From: Myxococcaceae bacterium
GTDB lineage: Bacteria > Myxococcota_A > Polyangia > Polyangiales > Ga0077539
Length of the DNA: 64,000 nt
Direction of reading: 5' to 3'
Assembly (NCBI GenBank): GCA_004297725.1
Contig: SCUS01000195.1
Location: 1-64,000 of the forward strand
Below, piece by piece: positions 16,391 through 27,921 of the stretch; position 1 is the first letter of the stretch; the number at the start of each line of letters is the position of its first letter. The position numbers were made by a program, and so were the translations under genes. The notes beneath the pieces were generated by a model. The model was not told the origin of the DNA and ran no database searches. It saw only the letters and a list, made by a program, of their open reading frames with translations.

Positions 16391-17160
16391 GGCGCGTCGC
16401 CGCCGCGCGGAGCGCGCATCCGCTCGTAGCCCTCGACCAGGGTGCCAAACCACCGGTCGCAGTGCGGGAAGAACCCGGCGTAGTTGCCATGGACCTTCGC
16501 GTGGTGCGCGTCGTGGTGCAGCGCCCCGTCGCTCCCCGGGAAGAGCCGCGAGGGCGACCACGGGAGGTCGTACCCGCAGTGCCCCTCGGCGGCCTCCCAC
16601 TGGCGCAGGGCGATCCAGGCCCAGACGGTGACGACGTGCGCGCCCAGCAGCGCGGGCCCGGCGAGCATGAGCATCCCGGTGGCCACGTACTCCGCCGGGT
16701 GCATGTAGTGCCCGGTGACCGCCCACGGCGTGACGATGCGGTGGTGGACGGCGTGCACCCTCTTGAAGAGCCAGCGCGTGTGAAGCGCGCGGTGCATCCA
16801 GTAGAAGAGGAGGTCGTCGAGCGCGGCGAAGGCGAGCAGCTGCGCGGCGACCACCCAGGGCGGAGGGAGGGCGCCGAGGTGGACGCGGCCAGGGCGGATC
16901 CACGGCCAGAGGGCGAGGAGCACCGCGGCCAGGGCGGCGTTGTTCAGGAGCCAGCGGCCGACGGAGGGGAGCAGGAGCGTCTGGGCGCGAGGGCGGCGAG
17001 ACTGGATGCGGTAGCGACGCAGGGCCGGCGGGTCGCGCCACGCGAGCCAGGTGAGCGGGGCCGCGAAGAGGGCGAAGGCCGCGACGCTCACGAGCTGGCC
17101 GCCGAGGGCGAGCGAGCGGAAGAGGGGGTCGTCCCAGAGGCCGGTCCACGGGGTCGTCAT
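16387..17160 (-). CDS. Fatty acid hydroxylase / sterol desaturase family membrane enzyme
   Basis: A 257-residue di-iron membrane enzyme. Hydrophobic spans lie near residues 18-40, 72-88, 100-120 and 160-185. The His clusters of the family are present: HRALH (123-127), HAVHH (136-140), HCGYD (194) and HHDAHH (215-220), followed by HGNYAGFFPHCDRWFGT, which is close to the C4-methylsterol oxidase/ERG25 type. It probably hydroxylates a methyl or methylene group of a sterol or fatty acid using O2 and an electron donor. First gene of a coupled pair with the lipid kinase. Together with the CYP51-like P450 (6190) and the NSDHL-like dehydrogenase (61240) it hints at sterol metabolism in this organism. 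Confidence 0.9.
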   Translation of the reverse strand: MTTPWTGLWDDPLFRSLALGGQLVSVAAFALFAAPLTWLAWRDPPALRRYRIQSRRPRAQTLLLPSVGRWLLNNAALAAVLLALWPWIRPGRVHLGALPPPWVVAAQLLAFAALDDLLFYWMHRALHTRWLFKRVHAVHHRIVTPWAVTGHYMHPAEYVATGMLMLAGPALLGAHVVTVWAWIALRQWEAAEGHCGYDLPWSPSRLFPGSDGALHHDAHHAKVHGNYAGFFPHCDRWFGTLVEGYERMRAPRGGDAP

Positions 17161-17429
17161 GGCGGGGCGAGGAGTATAGGCGGGCTCGACGGGGACGCCG
17201 ACACGGCGGCAGCCGCGGGGACGACGCCACCGGCTGGATCACCGCCTGCCCCGCGGGGTCCGAGAAGACGCGCGGCGAGGGAGCGCAGGGTGGTGACGTA
17301 GGCGTGGTGCAGCGGAGCCCGCGCGGGCGACGGGCACCACGAAGAGCACCGGAAGAGCGTCGCCGTGGACGCGTCCACCTCGGCGCCCTCCCGATCGCCC
17401 TGTGGACGAACGCGGTGGCGCCACAAACG
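17161..17429. other. Intergenic, no gene seen
   Basis: GC-rich sequence upstream of the hydroxylase gene, between its start and the tRNA terminator. Short ORFs here are Arg/Pro-rich shadows. It probably holds the promoter for the hydroxylase-lipid kinase pair, but I see no clear -35/-10 pair. Confidence 0.4.
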
Positions 17430-17472
17430 ACTAGAGCCCCCCAGGAACTCTTCGTTCCTGGGAGGCTCTAGT
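17430..17472 (-). terminator. Terminator hairpin of the tRNA-Gln/tRNA-Glu unit
   Basis: ACTAGAGCC/GGCTCTAGT and CCCAGGAAC/GTTCCTGGG form a 19-step stem with a 5-base loop. The single non-Watson-Crick step is a U-G wobble in - strand RNA but a C-A mismatch in + strand RNA, so it suits a - transcript. It lies 36 bases beyond the tRNA-Glu 3' end. The downstream T-run is short (CGTTTGT). Confidence 0.65.
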
Positions 17473-17507
17473 CTGAAAAACCCGCTCTCACACGGGATTT
17501 TCTTCGG

Positions 17508-17579
17508 CGACCCCAACGGGATTTGAACCCGTATTACCGACGTGAGAGGCCGATGTCCTAACCGTTAGACGATGGGGCC
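17508..17579 (-). tRNA. tRNA-Glu (CTC)
   Basis: A 72-base cloverleaf. Acceptor GGCCCCA pairs with TGGGGTC. The anticodon loop is CTCTCAC with anticodon CTC, and the T-arm is ACGGGTTCAAATCCCGT. The discriminator base is G and CCA is not encoded (CCG follows). It lies 17 bases downstream of tRNA-Gln on the same strand. Confidence 0.95.
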
Positions 17580-17596
17580 TTTACTGACAAAACCAG

Positions 17597-17667
<71 letters not shown>

Positions 17668-17697
17668 AGAGCTATTTCTCTCCGAAGCGGGATGCGG

Positions 17698-17727
17698 CTT
17701 GTACTTAGAACCCCTCCCCCCTGTCAA
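17698..17727 (-). promoter_or_regulatory. Probable sigma-70 promoter of the tRNA pair
   Basis: On the - strand, TTGACA (17727-17722) is followed after 18 bases by TACAAG (17703-17698). Initiation would be about 25-30 bases ahead of tRNA-Gln. The -35 is a perfect consensus match and the -10 matches at four of six. It begins 20 bases past the stop of the hydrolase lipoprotein gene. Confidence 0.6.
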
Positions 17728-17747
17728 CAATCTATTTGAAGATTCTC

Positions 17748-18599
17748 TCAGGGCCCTCCCCGACCGGGCCTCCGGGGCGCTCGAAGCACCGTGCGAACGT
17801 AGCGTTCCAGCGCGTCCCAGCGCGCGGGCTCGGCGTTGAGCAGCGACACCCCGTGGGCGTCTGACGCGGGCACCACCGCGCGCTCGACCGCGATGCTCGC
17901 CGCCTCCGTCGCCAGCAGCGTCACCGCCCGGGCGCTCTCCTCGTCGCGCTCCGCGGCCATCAGCCACGCCGTGCGCGCGGGCGTCGTCGGCAGCGCCGCG
18001 TAGGACCGCATCGGCCCCAGCGCGTCGAGCCCGTGGTACCCGATGCCCGGCGAGATCATCGCGAGCCCGACCACCCTCGGCTCGTCGGCAAGGCCCGCCA
18101 CCGCCGCGGACGCCCCGATGCTCGACCCCACCACCACCACCGAGCGCACCGCGCCCGCGTTGACGTTGAAGAGGTACCGGGCGCCCGCCACCGCGTCGCG
18201 AGGGAGACCCGCCCAGCGCGCGGGATCTTCCCCGAAGCTCTCCCAGGTCCGCCGGAGGGACTGCGGGCCGCTCACGCTGTCGCCGTGGCCGCGCAGGTCG
18301 AGCGAGAGCACCGTGATCGCGGGAGGCTGCTTCAGCCGGTCGATGAGCGGCTGCCACTCCGAGCGGTTGGACCCGAGCTGGTGAAGCAGCAGCACGGCGC
18401 CCGCCTGCGCGTCGGCCCCGGGGTGTAGCGTGCCCACCACCTGCCAGCGGTCCTCCGTCGGGAGCTGCACCGGCGTCGGACCGCGCGGCCCCGCGTCCGG
18501 CACCCCCGCGTCCTCGCCCCCGCCGCGCCACCGCTTGCACCCGCCGAGCAGCGCCGCGGCGACACACGACCACGCCAGGATCCGCTCTGCCCTACGCAT
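17748..18599 (-). CDS. Alpha/beta-hydrolase lipoprotein
   Basis: A 283-residue lipoprotein from the ATG at 18599. The signal peptide ILAWSCVAAALLGGC ends in a lipobox (LLGGC), followed by a short Gly/Asp/Pro linker. The hydrolase core shows VLLLHQLGSNRSEW (oxyanion-loop HQLG), LDLRGHGDS, and the nucleophile elbow VVGSSIGAS with a GSSIG pattern in place of classical GHSMG. The segment VVPASDAHGVSLL supplies the His near the C-terminus. It probably hydrolyses esters or peptides at the cell envelope; no substrate can be inferred. It reads toward the tRNA genes and is divergent from the molybdopterin-binding gene. Confidence 0.85.
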   Translation of the reverse strand: MRRAERILAWSCVAAALLGGCKRWRGGGEDAGVPDAGPRGPTPVQLPTEDRWQVVGTLHPGADAQAGAVLLLHQLGSNRSEWQPLIDRLKQPPAITVLSLDLRGHGDSVSGPQSLRRTWESFGEDPARWAGLPRDAVAGARYLFNVNAGAVRSVVVVGSSIGASAAVAGLADEPRVVGLAMISPGIGYHGLDALGPMRSYAALPTTPARTAWLMAAERDEESARAVTLLATEAASIAVERAVVPASDAHGVSLLNAEPARWDALERYVRTVLRAPRRPGRGGP

Positions 18600-18665
18600 G
18601 GCGCGCACTCTACCCTCCGCGCGTACGGCTTGCGACCGCGCTCGTGGCGGCACTATCGTTCCGCG

Positions 18666-19400
18666 ATGAACCGTACCGCCGCGGCCCTGGTGATCGGCAA
18701 CGAGCTCCTCAGCGGCAAGGTGCACGACTCCAACACCCTCACCCTCTCCCGCGCCCTGCGCCCGCTGGGCATCGAGCTGCGCCGCGTGGTGGTGATCCCC
18801 GACGAGGTCGAGCTCATCGCCTCCGAGGTCAACAGCCTGCGCCACGCCCACGACTTCGTGTTCACCTCCGGGGGCGTCGGCCCCACCCACGACGACGTCA
18901 CCGTCGAGGGCATCGCGCTGGGCCTCGGCCGCCGCGTGGTGCGCAGCCCCGTGGTCGAGGCGCTGCTCCGCGACCACTACGGCGCCCGCCTCACCGAAGG
19001 GCACCTGCGCATGGCCGACCTCGTGGAGGGCACCGAGCTCTACCCCGGCGGCTCCCCCGCGTGGCCGACCATGGTGCTGGGCAACGTGTTCGTGCTGCCC
19101 GGCGTGCCGCAGATCTTCGCGCACAAGCTGGAGGGCCTGCTCCCGCGGCTGCGCGGCGACGAGGCGCCCTTCGTGCTCCGCAGCGTCGACTGCAACATCG
19201 ACGAGGGCCCCCTCAAGCCCTACCTCGACGGCGTCGTGGCGCGCTTCCCCGACGTCTCCGTAGGGAGCTACCCCCACTGGGGCAACGAAGACCACCGGGT
19301 GCGCGTCACCTTCGACGGGCGAGACCCATCGCGTGTCCTCGACGCGCAGGCGTCCTTCCTCGGCGACCTCCCTCCAGACTGGGTGGTGCGCTCCGACTGA
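18666..19400 (+). CDS. Competence/damage-inducible CinA-like, molybdopterin-binding domain protein
   Basis: A 244-residue protein starting at the ATG at 18666. It opens with AALVIGNELLSGKVHDSNT and contains DFVFTSGGVGPTHDDVT, the MPT-binding motif shared by MoaB/MogA and the N-terminal half of CinA. The C-terminal NMN-deamidase domain of CinA is absent; the remaining part (NVFVLPGVPQIFAHKLEGLL) matches the short COG1058 type. Short members are proposed to act as ADP-ribose or nicotinamide-nucleotide processing enzymes, while the MPT role is tentative. Cytoplasmic. Transcribed ahead of the DUF4920 lipoprotein, 53 bases away. Confidence 0.85.
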   Translation: MNRTAAALVIGNELLSGKVHDSNTLTLSRALRPLGIELRRVVVIPDEVELIASEVNSLRHAHDFVFTSGGVGPTHDDVTVEGIALGLGRRVVRSPVVEALLRDHYGARLTEGHLRMADLVEGTELYPGGSPAWPTMVLGNVFVLPGVPQIFAHKLEGLLPRLRGDEAPFVLRSVDCNIDEGPLKPYLDGVVARFPDVSVGSYPHWGNEDHRVRVTFDGRDPSRVLDAQASFLGDLPPDWVVRSD

Positions 19401-19453
19401 GCGGCCCGCGCGCTCCGTTGTCTCGGGATGCCGTTGTGGTACGAAGCGCCGTC

Positions 19454-20017
19454 ATGAAGCGCGCCGTCCTGGTCACCCTCTTCTCCGCCCTCGGGTGTCT
19501 CCGCCAGCCTCCGGCTCCCCCTCCCGCGAGCGCTCCTCAGGTGCAGCCCGAGGCCGCCCCCGCGCAGGCCGTCGCTGCGCAGGCCGTCGCTGCCCCGGCC
19601 CCCGCCCACGAGGCCCCCTGCGCCGCCCACGAGCAGCCCGCGGCCCCTGCTGCGGCGGCCGCCGCGCGTCGCCTCGGCGCCCCGATCACCGTGACCGAGC
19701 GCACCCCGCTGGCGGCCATCATGGCCACCCCGGCGCGCTTCTCGGGGCAGACCGTGCGCCTCGAGGGCACCGTCTCCGCGGTGTGCCAGTCGGCCGGATG
19801 CTGGATGCAGCTCAACGACACCGAGCAGCGCGTGCACATCAAGATGCACGGCCACTCGTTCTTCATCCCGCGCAACGCCTCCGGTCGCCACGCGGTCGTG
19901 CAGGGCACGGTGATCTCGGGCAACCCCAACGGCCACTGCGAGCAGGAGGCCGCCGAGCAGACGGGTCAGCCCGTGGCCCGGCTCGAGATCGACGCGACCG
20001 GCGTCGAGCTCGACTGA
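19454..20017 (+). CDS. DUF4920-type lipoprotein
   Basis: A 187-residue lipoprotein from the ATG at 19454. Signal VLVTLFSALGC with lipobox ALGC near residue 14, then a Pro/Ala-rich linker of about 60 residues. The folded domain runs from RLGAPITVTERTPLAAIMA to the end and contains VCQSAGCWMQLND and HGHSFFIPRNASG, the pattern of the DUF4920 family (OB-like fold with a conserved Cys pair and His). Function unknown; the Cys/His set could bind a metal. Followed 15 bases later by the glucosidase-family gene. Confidence 0.8.
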   Translation: MKRAVLVTLFSALGCLRQPPAPPPASAPQVQPEAAPAQAVAAQAVAAPAPAHEAPCAAHEQPAAPAAAAAARRLGAPITVTERTPLAAIMATPARFSGQTVRLEGTVSAVCQSAGCWMQLNDTEQRVHIKMHGHSFFIPRNASGRHAVVQGTVISGNPNGHCEQEAAEQTGQPVARLEIDATGVELD

Positions 20018-20032
20018 CGCAGCAGGCGGGGC

Positions 20033-22753
<2,721 letters not shown>

Positions 22754-22765
22754 GGGCGCTCCGTA

Positions 22766-23461
22766 CTACGCCGACGGCAGCACGTGACGCCGCGGGTCGC
22801 CCTCGCCCGGCTGCGCCGGAACCCACAGCCGGATGCCTCCGAGCATCGCGTTGTCGTTGCCCCCGAGGCGCACCTCCGGGGGGATGCCCTTGAGCTTCCT
22901 GGTCTGCCCCCCGCCGAGCACCACGTAGTCGACCTGCAGCGCGTGGTGGAAGAGCGCGATGACCTTCTCCACGTGCCGCTGCCACTTCTTCCGCCCCATG
23001 CGCTCGAGGCCTCGCAGCCCGAGGTAGTCCTCGTAGGTGCGGCCCTTTCGATAGGGCAGGTGCGCCAGCTCCAGGGGTTCGAGCACCCCTTCGGCGACGA
23101 GCGCCGAGCCGAGCCCGGTGCCGAGGCCGAGGAAGAGCATGCGGCCGCCCTCGTAGCTGCCGAGGGCCTGCATCGCCGCGTCGTTGATCACCCTCGCGGG
23201 CTTGCCGAAGGCGTCGGCGTAGTCGAAGCGCACCCAGCCTCCGCCGAGGTTCGCCGGCTCCACCGCCGGGCGTCCGCTCAGCACGGGGCCGGGGTAGCCG
23301 ATGGCGACGGCGTCGTAGGGCCAGTCGACCGCCTTCTTCACGGCGGTGGCCATCTGCGAGGCCGTGAAGTCCGGCCCCGACGGGATCTTCAACGGCGCCT
23401 CGTGGCCGCTGCCGCCGACCTTGATGTTGGTGCCGCCGACGTCGATGACGAGGACCTTCAT
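22766..23461 (-). CDS. ROK-type glucokinase, probably polyphosphate-dependent
   Basis: A 231-residue sugar kinase of the ROK/hexokinase fold. LVIDVGGTNIKVGG is the N-terminal phosphate loop, IGYPGPV and NDAAMQALG give the sugar site and catalytic Asp, and FLGLGTGLGSALV is the adenosine or second phosphate loop. The ELAHLPYRKGRTYEDYLG segment and short length match polyphosphate glucokinases, and the C-terminal VVLGGGQTRKLKG is typical. It would make glucose 6-phosphate for the coupled G6PDH. The ATG at 23461 overlaps the zwf stop (ATGA), so translation is coupled. Polyphosphate versus ATP use is inferred only. Confidence 0.85.
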   Translation of the reverse strand: MKVLVIDVGGTNIKVGGSGHEAPLKIPSGPDFTASQMATAVKKAVDWPYDAVAIGYPGPVLSGRPAVEPANLGGGWVRFDYADAFGKPARVINDAAMQALGSYEGGRMLFLGLGTGLGSALVAEGVLEPLELAHLPYRKGRTYEDYLGLRGLERMGRKKWQRHVEKVIALFHHALQVDYVVLGGGQTRKLKGIPPEVRLGGNDNAMLGGIRLWVPAQPGEGDPRRHVLPSA

Positions 23462-24843
23462 TTCGGGATGTTCCATCCGCCGACCTCCGCCACGAGCCGA
23501 TCGGCCTCGACCGGCCCCCAGGTGCCGGGCTCGTACTCGTACACCGGCCCCGGCAGGTGCAGCACCGGCTCCACGATCTCCCACGCGGCCTCGACGACGT
23601 CCTGCCGGGCGAAGAGCGTCGACTCGCCCATCATCGCGTCGCCGAGCAGCCGCTCGTAGGCGTCCATGCGACCGCCCGCCCCCTGCGCGGGCTCCTCGGT
23701 CAGGGACAGCTCGTGGTGCTCGCCGACCATCTCCTCGCCGTGGCGCTTCACCCTCGCCCCGATGGCGATGGTCACCTCCGGGCTCAGCCGGAAGCGCACC
23801 ACGTTGCCCATCTTCGGCGGCGCCTCGTTGAAGACCACCTGCGGCGGGTTCTTCAGCTCCACGGTGACCTCCGTGCAATTGGCCGCGAGCGCCTTGCCCG
23901 CGCGCACATAGAAGGGAACGCCCTGCCAGCGCCACGAGTCGACGAAGAGCTGGAGCACCGCGTAGGTCGGCACCTGCGAGTCGGGCGCGACGCCGGGCTC
24001 GTCGCGGTATCCCCTGAACTGCCCTCGCACCACCTGCTCGGGCGACATCGGGCGCACCGTGCGAAGCACCTTGGCCTGCTCGTCGCGGATGGCCTCGGAG
24101 TACGTCGACGACGGCGCCTCCATGGTCAGGTAGCTGACGATCTGCAGCAGGTGGTTCTGCATCACGTCGCGGATGACCCCGGTCTCCTCGTAGAACTTCC
24201 CGCGGCCCGTGACGCCGAAGCTCTCGGCCATGGTGATCTGCACGTTCTCGACGTAGTGGCGGTTCCACACCGGCTCGAGGAAGGCGTTGGCGAAGCGGAA
24301 ATACAGGATGTTCTGCACCGCCTCCTTGCCCAGGTAGTGGTCGATGCGGAAGATCGACGACTCGGGGAAGGCGTTGCGCAGCGTGGCGTTGAGGCTCTTG
24401 GCCGACGCGAGGTCGCGGCCGAAGGGCTTCTCGACGATCACCCGACCGTTCTCGGCGCAGCCCGCGGCGGCGAGGTGGTCGACCACCAGCGGAAACATGC
24501 TCGGCGGAATGGCCAGGTAGTGCGCGGGCCGGCACGCCCCGCCCATCGCCTCTCGCAGCCGGGTGAAGGTGTCCGGGTCGGCGTAGTCGCCGTCGACGTA
24601 GCGCAGCAGCGAGACCAGCCTGGGGAAGGCGACCGGGTCGAGGCCGCCGTGCTCGGTCACGCTGGCGCGGGCGCGCTCGATGAACTGATCGAGGTTCCAC
24701 CCCGATTTGGCGACGCCGACGATGGGCACGTCGAGGCGGCCTCGTCGCACGAGCGACTGCAGCGCGGGGAAGATCTTCTTGTAGGCGAGGTCTCCGGTCG
24801 CCCCGAAGAAGATCAGGGCGTCCGAGCGGGGCTTCTCACTCAC
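23458..24843 (-). CDS. zwf: Glucose-6-phosphate dehydrogenase
   Basis: A 461-residue G6PDH: NADP-binding FFGATGDLAYKKIFPAL at the start, VIVEKPFGRD, and the active-site signature RIDHYLGKEAVQN with the catalytic His in the C-terminal part of the protein's first half. The C-terminal domain contains FYVRAGKALAANCTEV. Catalyses oxidation of glucose 6-phosphate to 6-phosphogluconolactone, the entry to the oxidative pentose phosphate pathway. GTG start at 24843 with AAGGAG upstream. Slightly shorter than the usual 480-500 residues but with all motifs. Overlaps the glucokinase start by 4 bases; 70 bases downstream of aspS on the same strand. Confidence 0.97.
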   Translation of the reverse strand: MSEKPRSDALIFFGATGDLAYKKIFPALQSLVRRGRLDVPIVGVAKSGWNLDQFIERARASVTEHGGLDPVAFPRLVSLLRYVDGDYADPDTFTRLREAMGGACRPAHYLAIPPSMFPLVVDHLAAAGCAENGRVIVEKPFGRDLASAKSLNATLRNAFPESSIFRIDHYLGKEAVQNILYFRFANAFLEPVWNRHYVENVQITMAESFGVTGRGKFYEETGVIRDVMQNHLLQIVSYLTMEAPSSTYSEAIRDEQAKVLRTVRPMSPEQVVRGQFRGYRDEPGVAPDSQVPTYAVLQLFVDSWRWQGVPFYVRAGKALAANCTEVTVELKNPPQVVFNEAPPKMGNVVRFRLSPEVTIAIGARVKRHGEEMVGEHHELSLTEEPAQGAGGRMDAYERLLGDAMMGESTLFARQDVVEAAWEIVEPVLHLPGPVYEYEPGTWGPVEADRLVAEVGGWNIPK

Positions 24844-24913
24844 GTCGACACGGCTCCTTCTGTGGGCGCTCGGGCCCCACGCAGACGCAGCGACGCGCGA
24901 TGGGTCGATGCGT

Positions 24914-26803
24914 CTACGGCTTGATGTCGCGCTTCACGTGGAGTTCGGCAAGCTGCGAGTCGGCGACCGCGTTGGGGGCGTCGGTCATGAGGTCGGTCGC
25001 GCGCTGGGTCTTGGGGAAGGCCACCACGTCGCGGATGCTCTCGGCGCCGGAGAACAGCATCACCACGCGGTCCCAGCCGATGGCGATGCCGCCGTGCGGG
25101 GGAGCGCCGTACTTGAGCGCGTCGAGGAGGAAGCCGAACTTGGTGCGGGCCTCCTCGTCGGAGATGCCCAGCGCGCGGAACACCTTGGCCTGCACCTCGG
25201 GGTCGTGGAGGCGCACCGAGCCGCCGGCGATCTCGAAGCCGTTGAGCACGAGGTCGTAGCGGTGGCAGAGCACCTTGCCCTGGTCGCTCTCCAGGTACTG
25301 CACGCAGTCGTCGTGGGGGCGCGTGAAGGCGTGGTGCGCGGCGGCCCAGTGACCGCTCTCCTCGTCGAACTCGAAGAGCGGGGGATCGACCACCCAGAGG
25401 AAGTTCCAGTCGTTGTTGGTGCCGTACTCGGGGATGAGCTTGAGCTTGCGGCCGAGGTGCAGCCGCAGGTTGGCCATCACCGTGTGCACCATGGAGGTCG
25501 CGCCGAACTGGAACAGCAGCAGGTCGCCCGGCTTCGCTCCGGTCGCCTCGTTCACCGCCGCGCGGAACTCCGGCGTCGCGGTCTTGGCCATGGCCGACTG
25601 GGTCCACGAGCCGTCGTCGGCGAGGCGAGCGCGGGCGAGGCCGCTGGCCCCCATGCCCTTGCAGAACTCCTCCAGCTTGTCGACGTCGGCGCGCGACAGC
25701 GAGGCGCTCGCGGGCACCACCATCGCCTTCACGATGCGCCGCGGAACATCCCGGCGATCGTCGCCCGAGATGTACCCCTCGGCGATCTCCGCGAGCATCG
25801 GGACGCCGCCGCCCTTGTGCTCGATGACGAGGCCCGTGAGGTCGGTGTGGGGCATCCCGAAGCGCAGGTCGGGCTTGTCGTTGCCGTACTTCTCCATCGA
25901 CTCGGCGAAGCGCATCCGGGGGAACCTCCCCTCCGGGTAGCGGTCGCGCAGGTCGGTGCCGAAGACGGTCTTCCACACCGAGAAGAGCAGGCCCTCGACG
26001 ATGGTGAAGATGTCCTCCTGGGTGACGAAGGACATCTCGATGTCCACCTGGGTGAACTCGGGCTGCCGGTCGATGCGGAGGTCCTCGTCGCGGAAGCAGC
26101 GGGTGATCTGGAAGTACCGGTCGAAGCCGGCGACCATGTAGAGCTGCTTGAAGAGCTGCGGGCTCTCCGCGAGCGCGTAGAACTTCCCGGGGTGGATGCG
26201 CGACGGCACCAGGAAGTTGCGGGCGCCGCCGGGGGTGTACTTCACCAGCACCGGGGTCTCGAGCTCGAGGAAGCCGTTCTCGTCGAGGAACCTCCGGGCC
26301 GTCTGGTTCATCTTCGAGCGCGTGCGCAGCACCCGCTGGAGCTTCGGCCGGCGCAGGTCGATGTACCGGAACGCCAGCCGCTTCTCCTCGCTGGTCTGCA
26401 CGTCGTCGGCGATCTCGAAGGGCGGCGTCTCGGCCTTGTTGAACACGAAGGCCTCGTGCACGACCACCTCGACCTCGCCCGTCGCCATCGACGGGTTGTG
26501 CGCCGAGACCTCCTTGCCGAGCTTCTTGGAGAACTGCATCCCCCGGTCGCGCACGACCCCGCGGACGCCGATGACCCACTCGCCGCGCATGGTGGTCGCG
26601 AGCGCCGTCGCCTCGGGGTGCGCGTCGGGGTCGAACACCAGCTGCGTGATGCCGTCCCGGTCGCGAATGTCGACGAAGCGGAAGTTCCCGAAGTCGCGGG
26701 AGACCTGCACCCAGCCGAACAGCACGACCTCGCTGCCGATGTCCTTCGCGCGCAGACCCCCGCACGAGTGCGTGCGCTTCAACTCCTCAATGAACCTGGC
26801 CAC
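24914..26803 (-). CDS. aspS: Aspartyl-tRNA synthetase
   Basis: A 629-residue class II synthetase of bacterial type. It has an N-terminal OB anticodon-binding domain (VVLFGWVQVSRDFGNFRFVD), motif 2 FRDEDLRIDRQPEFTQVDIE, a bacterial GAD insertion around residues 300-420, and motif 3 GIAIGWDRVVMLFSGAESIR near the end. The segment ESPQLFKQLYMVAGFDRYFQ is the Asp/adenylate site. Charges tRNA-Asp; whether it also charges tRNA-Asn cannot be told here. ATG at 26803. Housekeeping gene upstream of the zwf/glucokinase pair. Confidence 0.98.
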   Translation of the reverse strand: MARFIEELKRTHSCGGLRAKDIGSEVVLFGWVQVSRDFGNFRFVDIRDRDGITQLVFDPDAHPEATALATTMRGEWVIGVRGVVRDRGMQFSKKLGKEVSAHNPSMATGEVEVVVHEAFVFNKAETPPFEIADDVQTSEEKRLAFRYIDLRRPKLQRVLRTRSKMNQTARRFLDENGFLELETPVLVKYTPGGARNFLVPSRIHPGKFYALAESPQLFKQLYMVAGFDRYFQITRCFRDEDLRIDRQPEFTQVDIEMSFVTQEDIFTIVEGLLFSVWKTVFGTDLRDRYPEGRFPRMRFAESMEKYGNDKPDLRFGMPHTDLTGLVIEHKGGGVPMLAEIAEGYISGDDRRDVPRRIVKAMVVPASASLSRADVDKLEEFCKGMGASGLARARLADDGSWTQSAMAKTATPEFRAAVNEATGAKPGDLLLFQFGATSMVHTVMANLRLHLGRKLKLIPEYGTNNDWNFLWVVDPPLFEFDEESGHWAAAHHAFTRPHDDCVQYLESDQGKVLCHRYDLVLNGFEIAGGSVRLHDPEVQAKVFRALGISDEEARTKFGFLLDALKYGAPPHGGIAIGWDRVVMLFSGAESIRDVVAFPKTQRATDLMTDAPNAVADSQLAELHVKRDIKP

Positions 26804-26865
26804 GACCGCTCTCCTTCACCGCCGCCAACACTGGGAAACACGGCGGGCGCGGGACCATACACCAT

Positions 26866-27921
26866 TCACCCGAGCGTCGAGTCACCGAGGGTCAGCACCG
26901 GCCCGGCGAGGGGCAGCTCCAGGGTGAACCGCGTCCCGGTCGGGCCCGTGTCGACGGCCATGGTCCCCTGGTGCTCGGTCACGATGCGGTAGGCGATGGC
27001 GAGCCCGAGCCCGGTCCCCCCCCGGCCCTGCCGGGTGGTCACGTAGGGCTCGTAGAGCCGGGACATCACCGACTCGTCGATGCCCCCGCCGTTGTCCTCC
27101 ACGGTGAGCTTCAGCGTGCGCTTGCCCGGGTACTCCGCCGCGACGCGCACCCAGGCGGGGCCTCGCGAAGGGTCCTTCTCGGCGCGCTCCCCGGCGGCGA
27201 AGACGGCGTTGCCCACGAGGTTGATGAGCACCTGGGTGAGCTGGTCGCGGTCGGCCCTCAGCGGCGGCAGGTCGGCCGGGGGCTCGCAGCGCAGCTCAGG
27301 GCCGGAGGCGCGGTGCAGGTCGGCGACGTGGCGCAGCAGCTCCCCGACGTCGACGGGCTCGGGCCTCGGGCGGGGCATCCGGGCGAACTGCGAGAACGCG
27401 TCGAGCAGCCGCCGCAGCCGCTCGACCTCCTCCAGCACGATGGCGGTCTCCTCGTCGAACATCTCCTCGAAGAGCGCAGGGTCGCGCAGCCTCGCCTTGC
27501 GAAGGCTCTCCACGGCGAGGCGGATGGGCGTGAGGGGGTTCTTGATCTCGTGGGCCATCTGCCGGGCGATGTCCCGCCAGGCCGCGAGCCGCTCGGCGCG
27601 GCGGGAGCGCTTCTCCGCCACCGCGAGCGCGTCGGTCATGCGGTTGAAGGCGACCCCGAGGCGCTGTGCCTCCGGGTCGTCGTCGTCGAGCTCGACGCGC
27701 ACCCCGCGCTCGCCGTGGCCCACCCGCTCGGCGGCCTCGGCGAAGGGAGCGAGCGCCGACGGGCGGCGGCGGAAGAGCAGCCACGCCAGCGCCAGCACGC
27801 ACCCGAGCGAGACGGTCGCCACCGGGGCGAAGAAGCCGCCCTCCAGCGCCGCCACGAAGGTCGCGCCCAGCGCCGGGATCGTCGCGATGGCGAGCGCCAG
27901 GACGCGGGCCCGCGGGGTCAC
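26866..27921 (-). CDS. NtrY-like sensor histidine kinase without sensor domain
   Basis: A 351-residue membrane kinase. Two N-terminal hydrophobic spans (8-28, 32-51) with almost no periplasmic loop are followed by a HAMP-like linker (52-105), the dimerisation H-box MAHEIKNPLTPIRLAVESL with phospho-acceptor His at 124, then N box NLVGNAVFAAGE, G1 DNGGGID and G2 GTGLGLAIAYRIV. The H-box sequence is of the NtrY/atypical class. No periplasmic sensor, PAS domain or adjacent response regulator is seen. GTG at 27921 overlaps the stop of the PARP-like gene (GTGA), so its translation is coupled to that gene; the two probably belong to one signalling operon. Confidence 0.93.
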   Translation of the reverse strand: MTPRARVLALAIATIPALGATFVAALEGGFFAPVATVSLGCVLALAWLLFRRRPSALAPFAEAAERVGHGERGVRVELDDDDPEAQRLGVAFNRMTDALAVAEKRSRRAERLAAWRDIARQMAHEIKNPLTPIRLAVESLRKARLRDPALFEEMFDEETAIVLEEVERLRRLLDAFSQFARMPRPRPEPVDVGELLRHVADLHRASGPELRCEPPADLPPLRADRDQLTQVLINLVGNAVFAAGERAEKDPSRGPAWVRVAAEYPGKRTLKLTVEDNGGGIDESVMSRLYEPYVTTRQGRGGTGLGLAIAYRIVTEHQGTMAVDTGPTGTRFTLELPLAGPVLTLGDSTLG

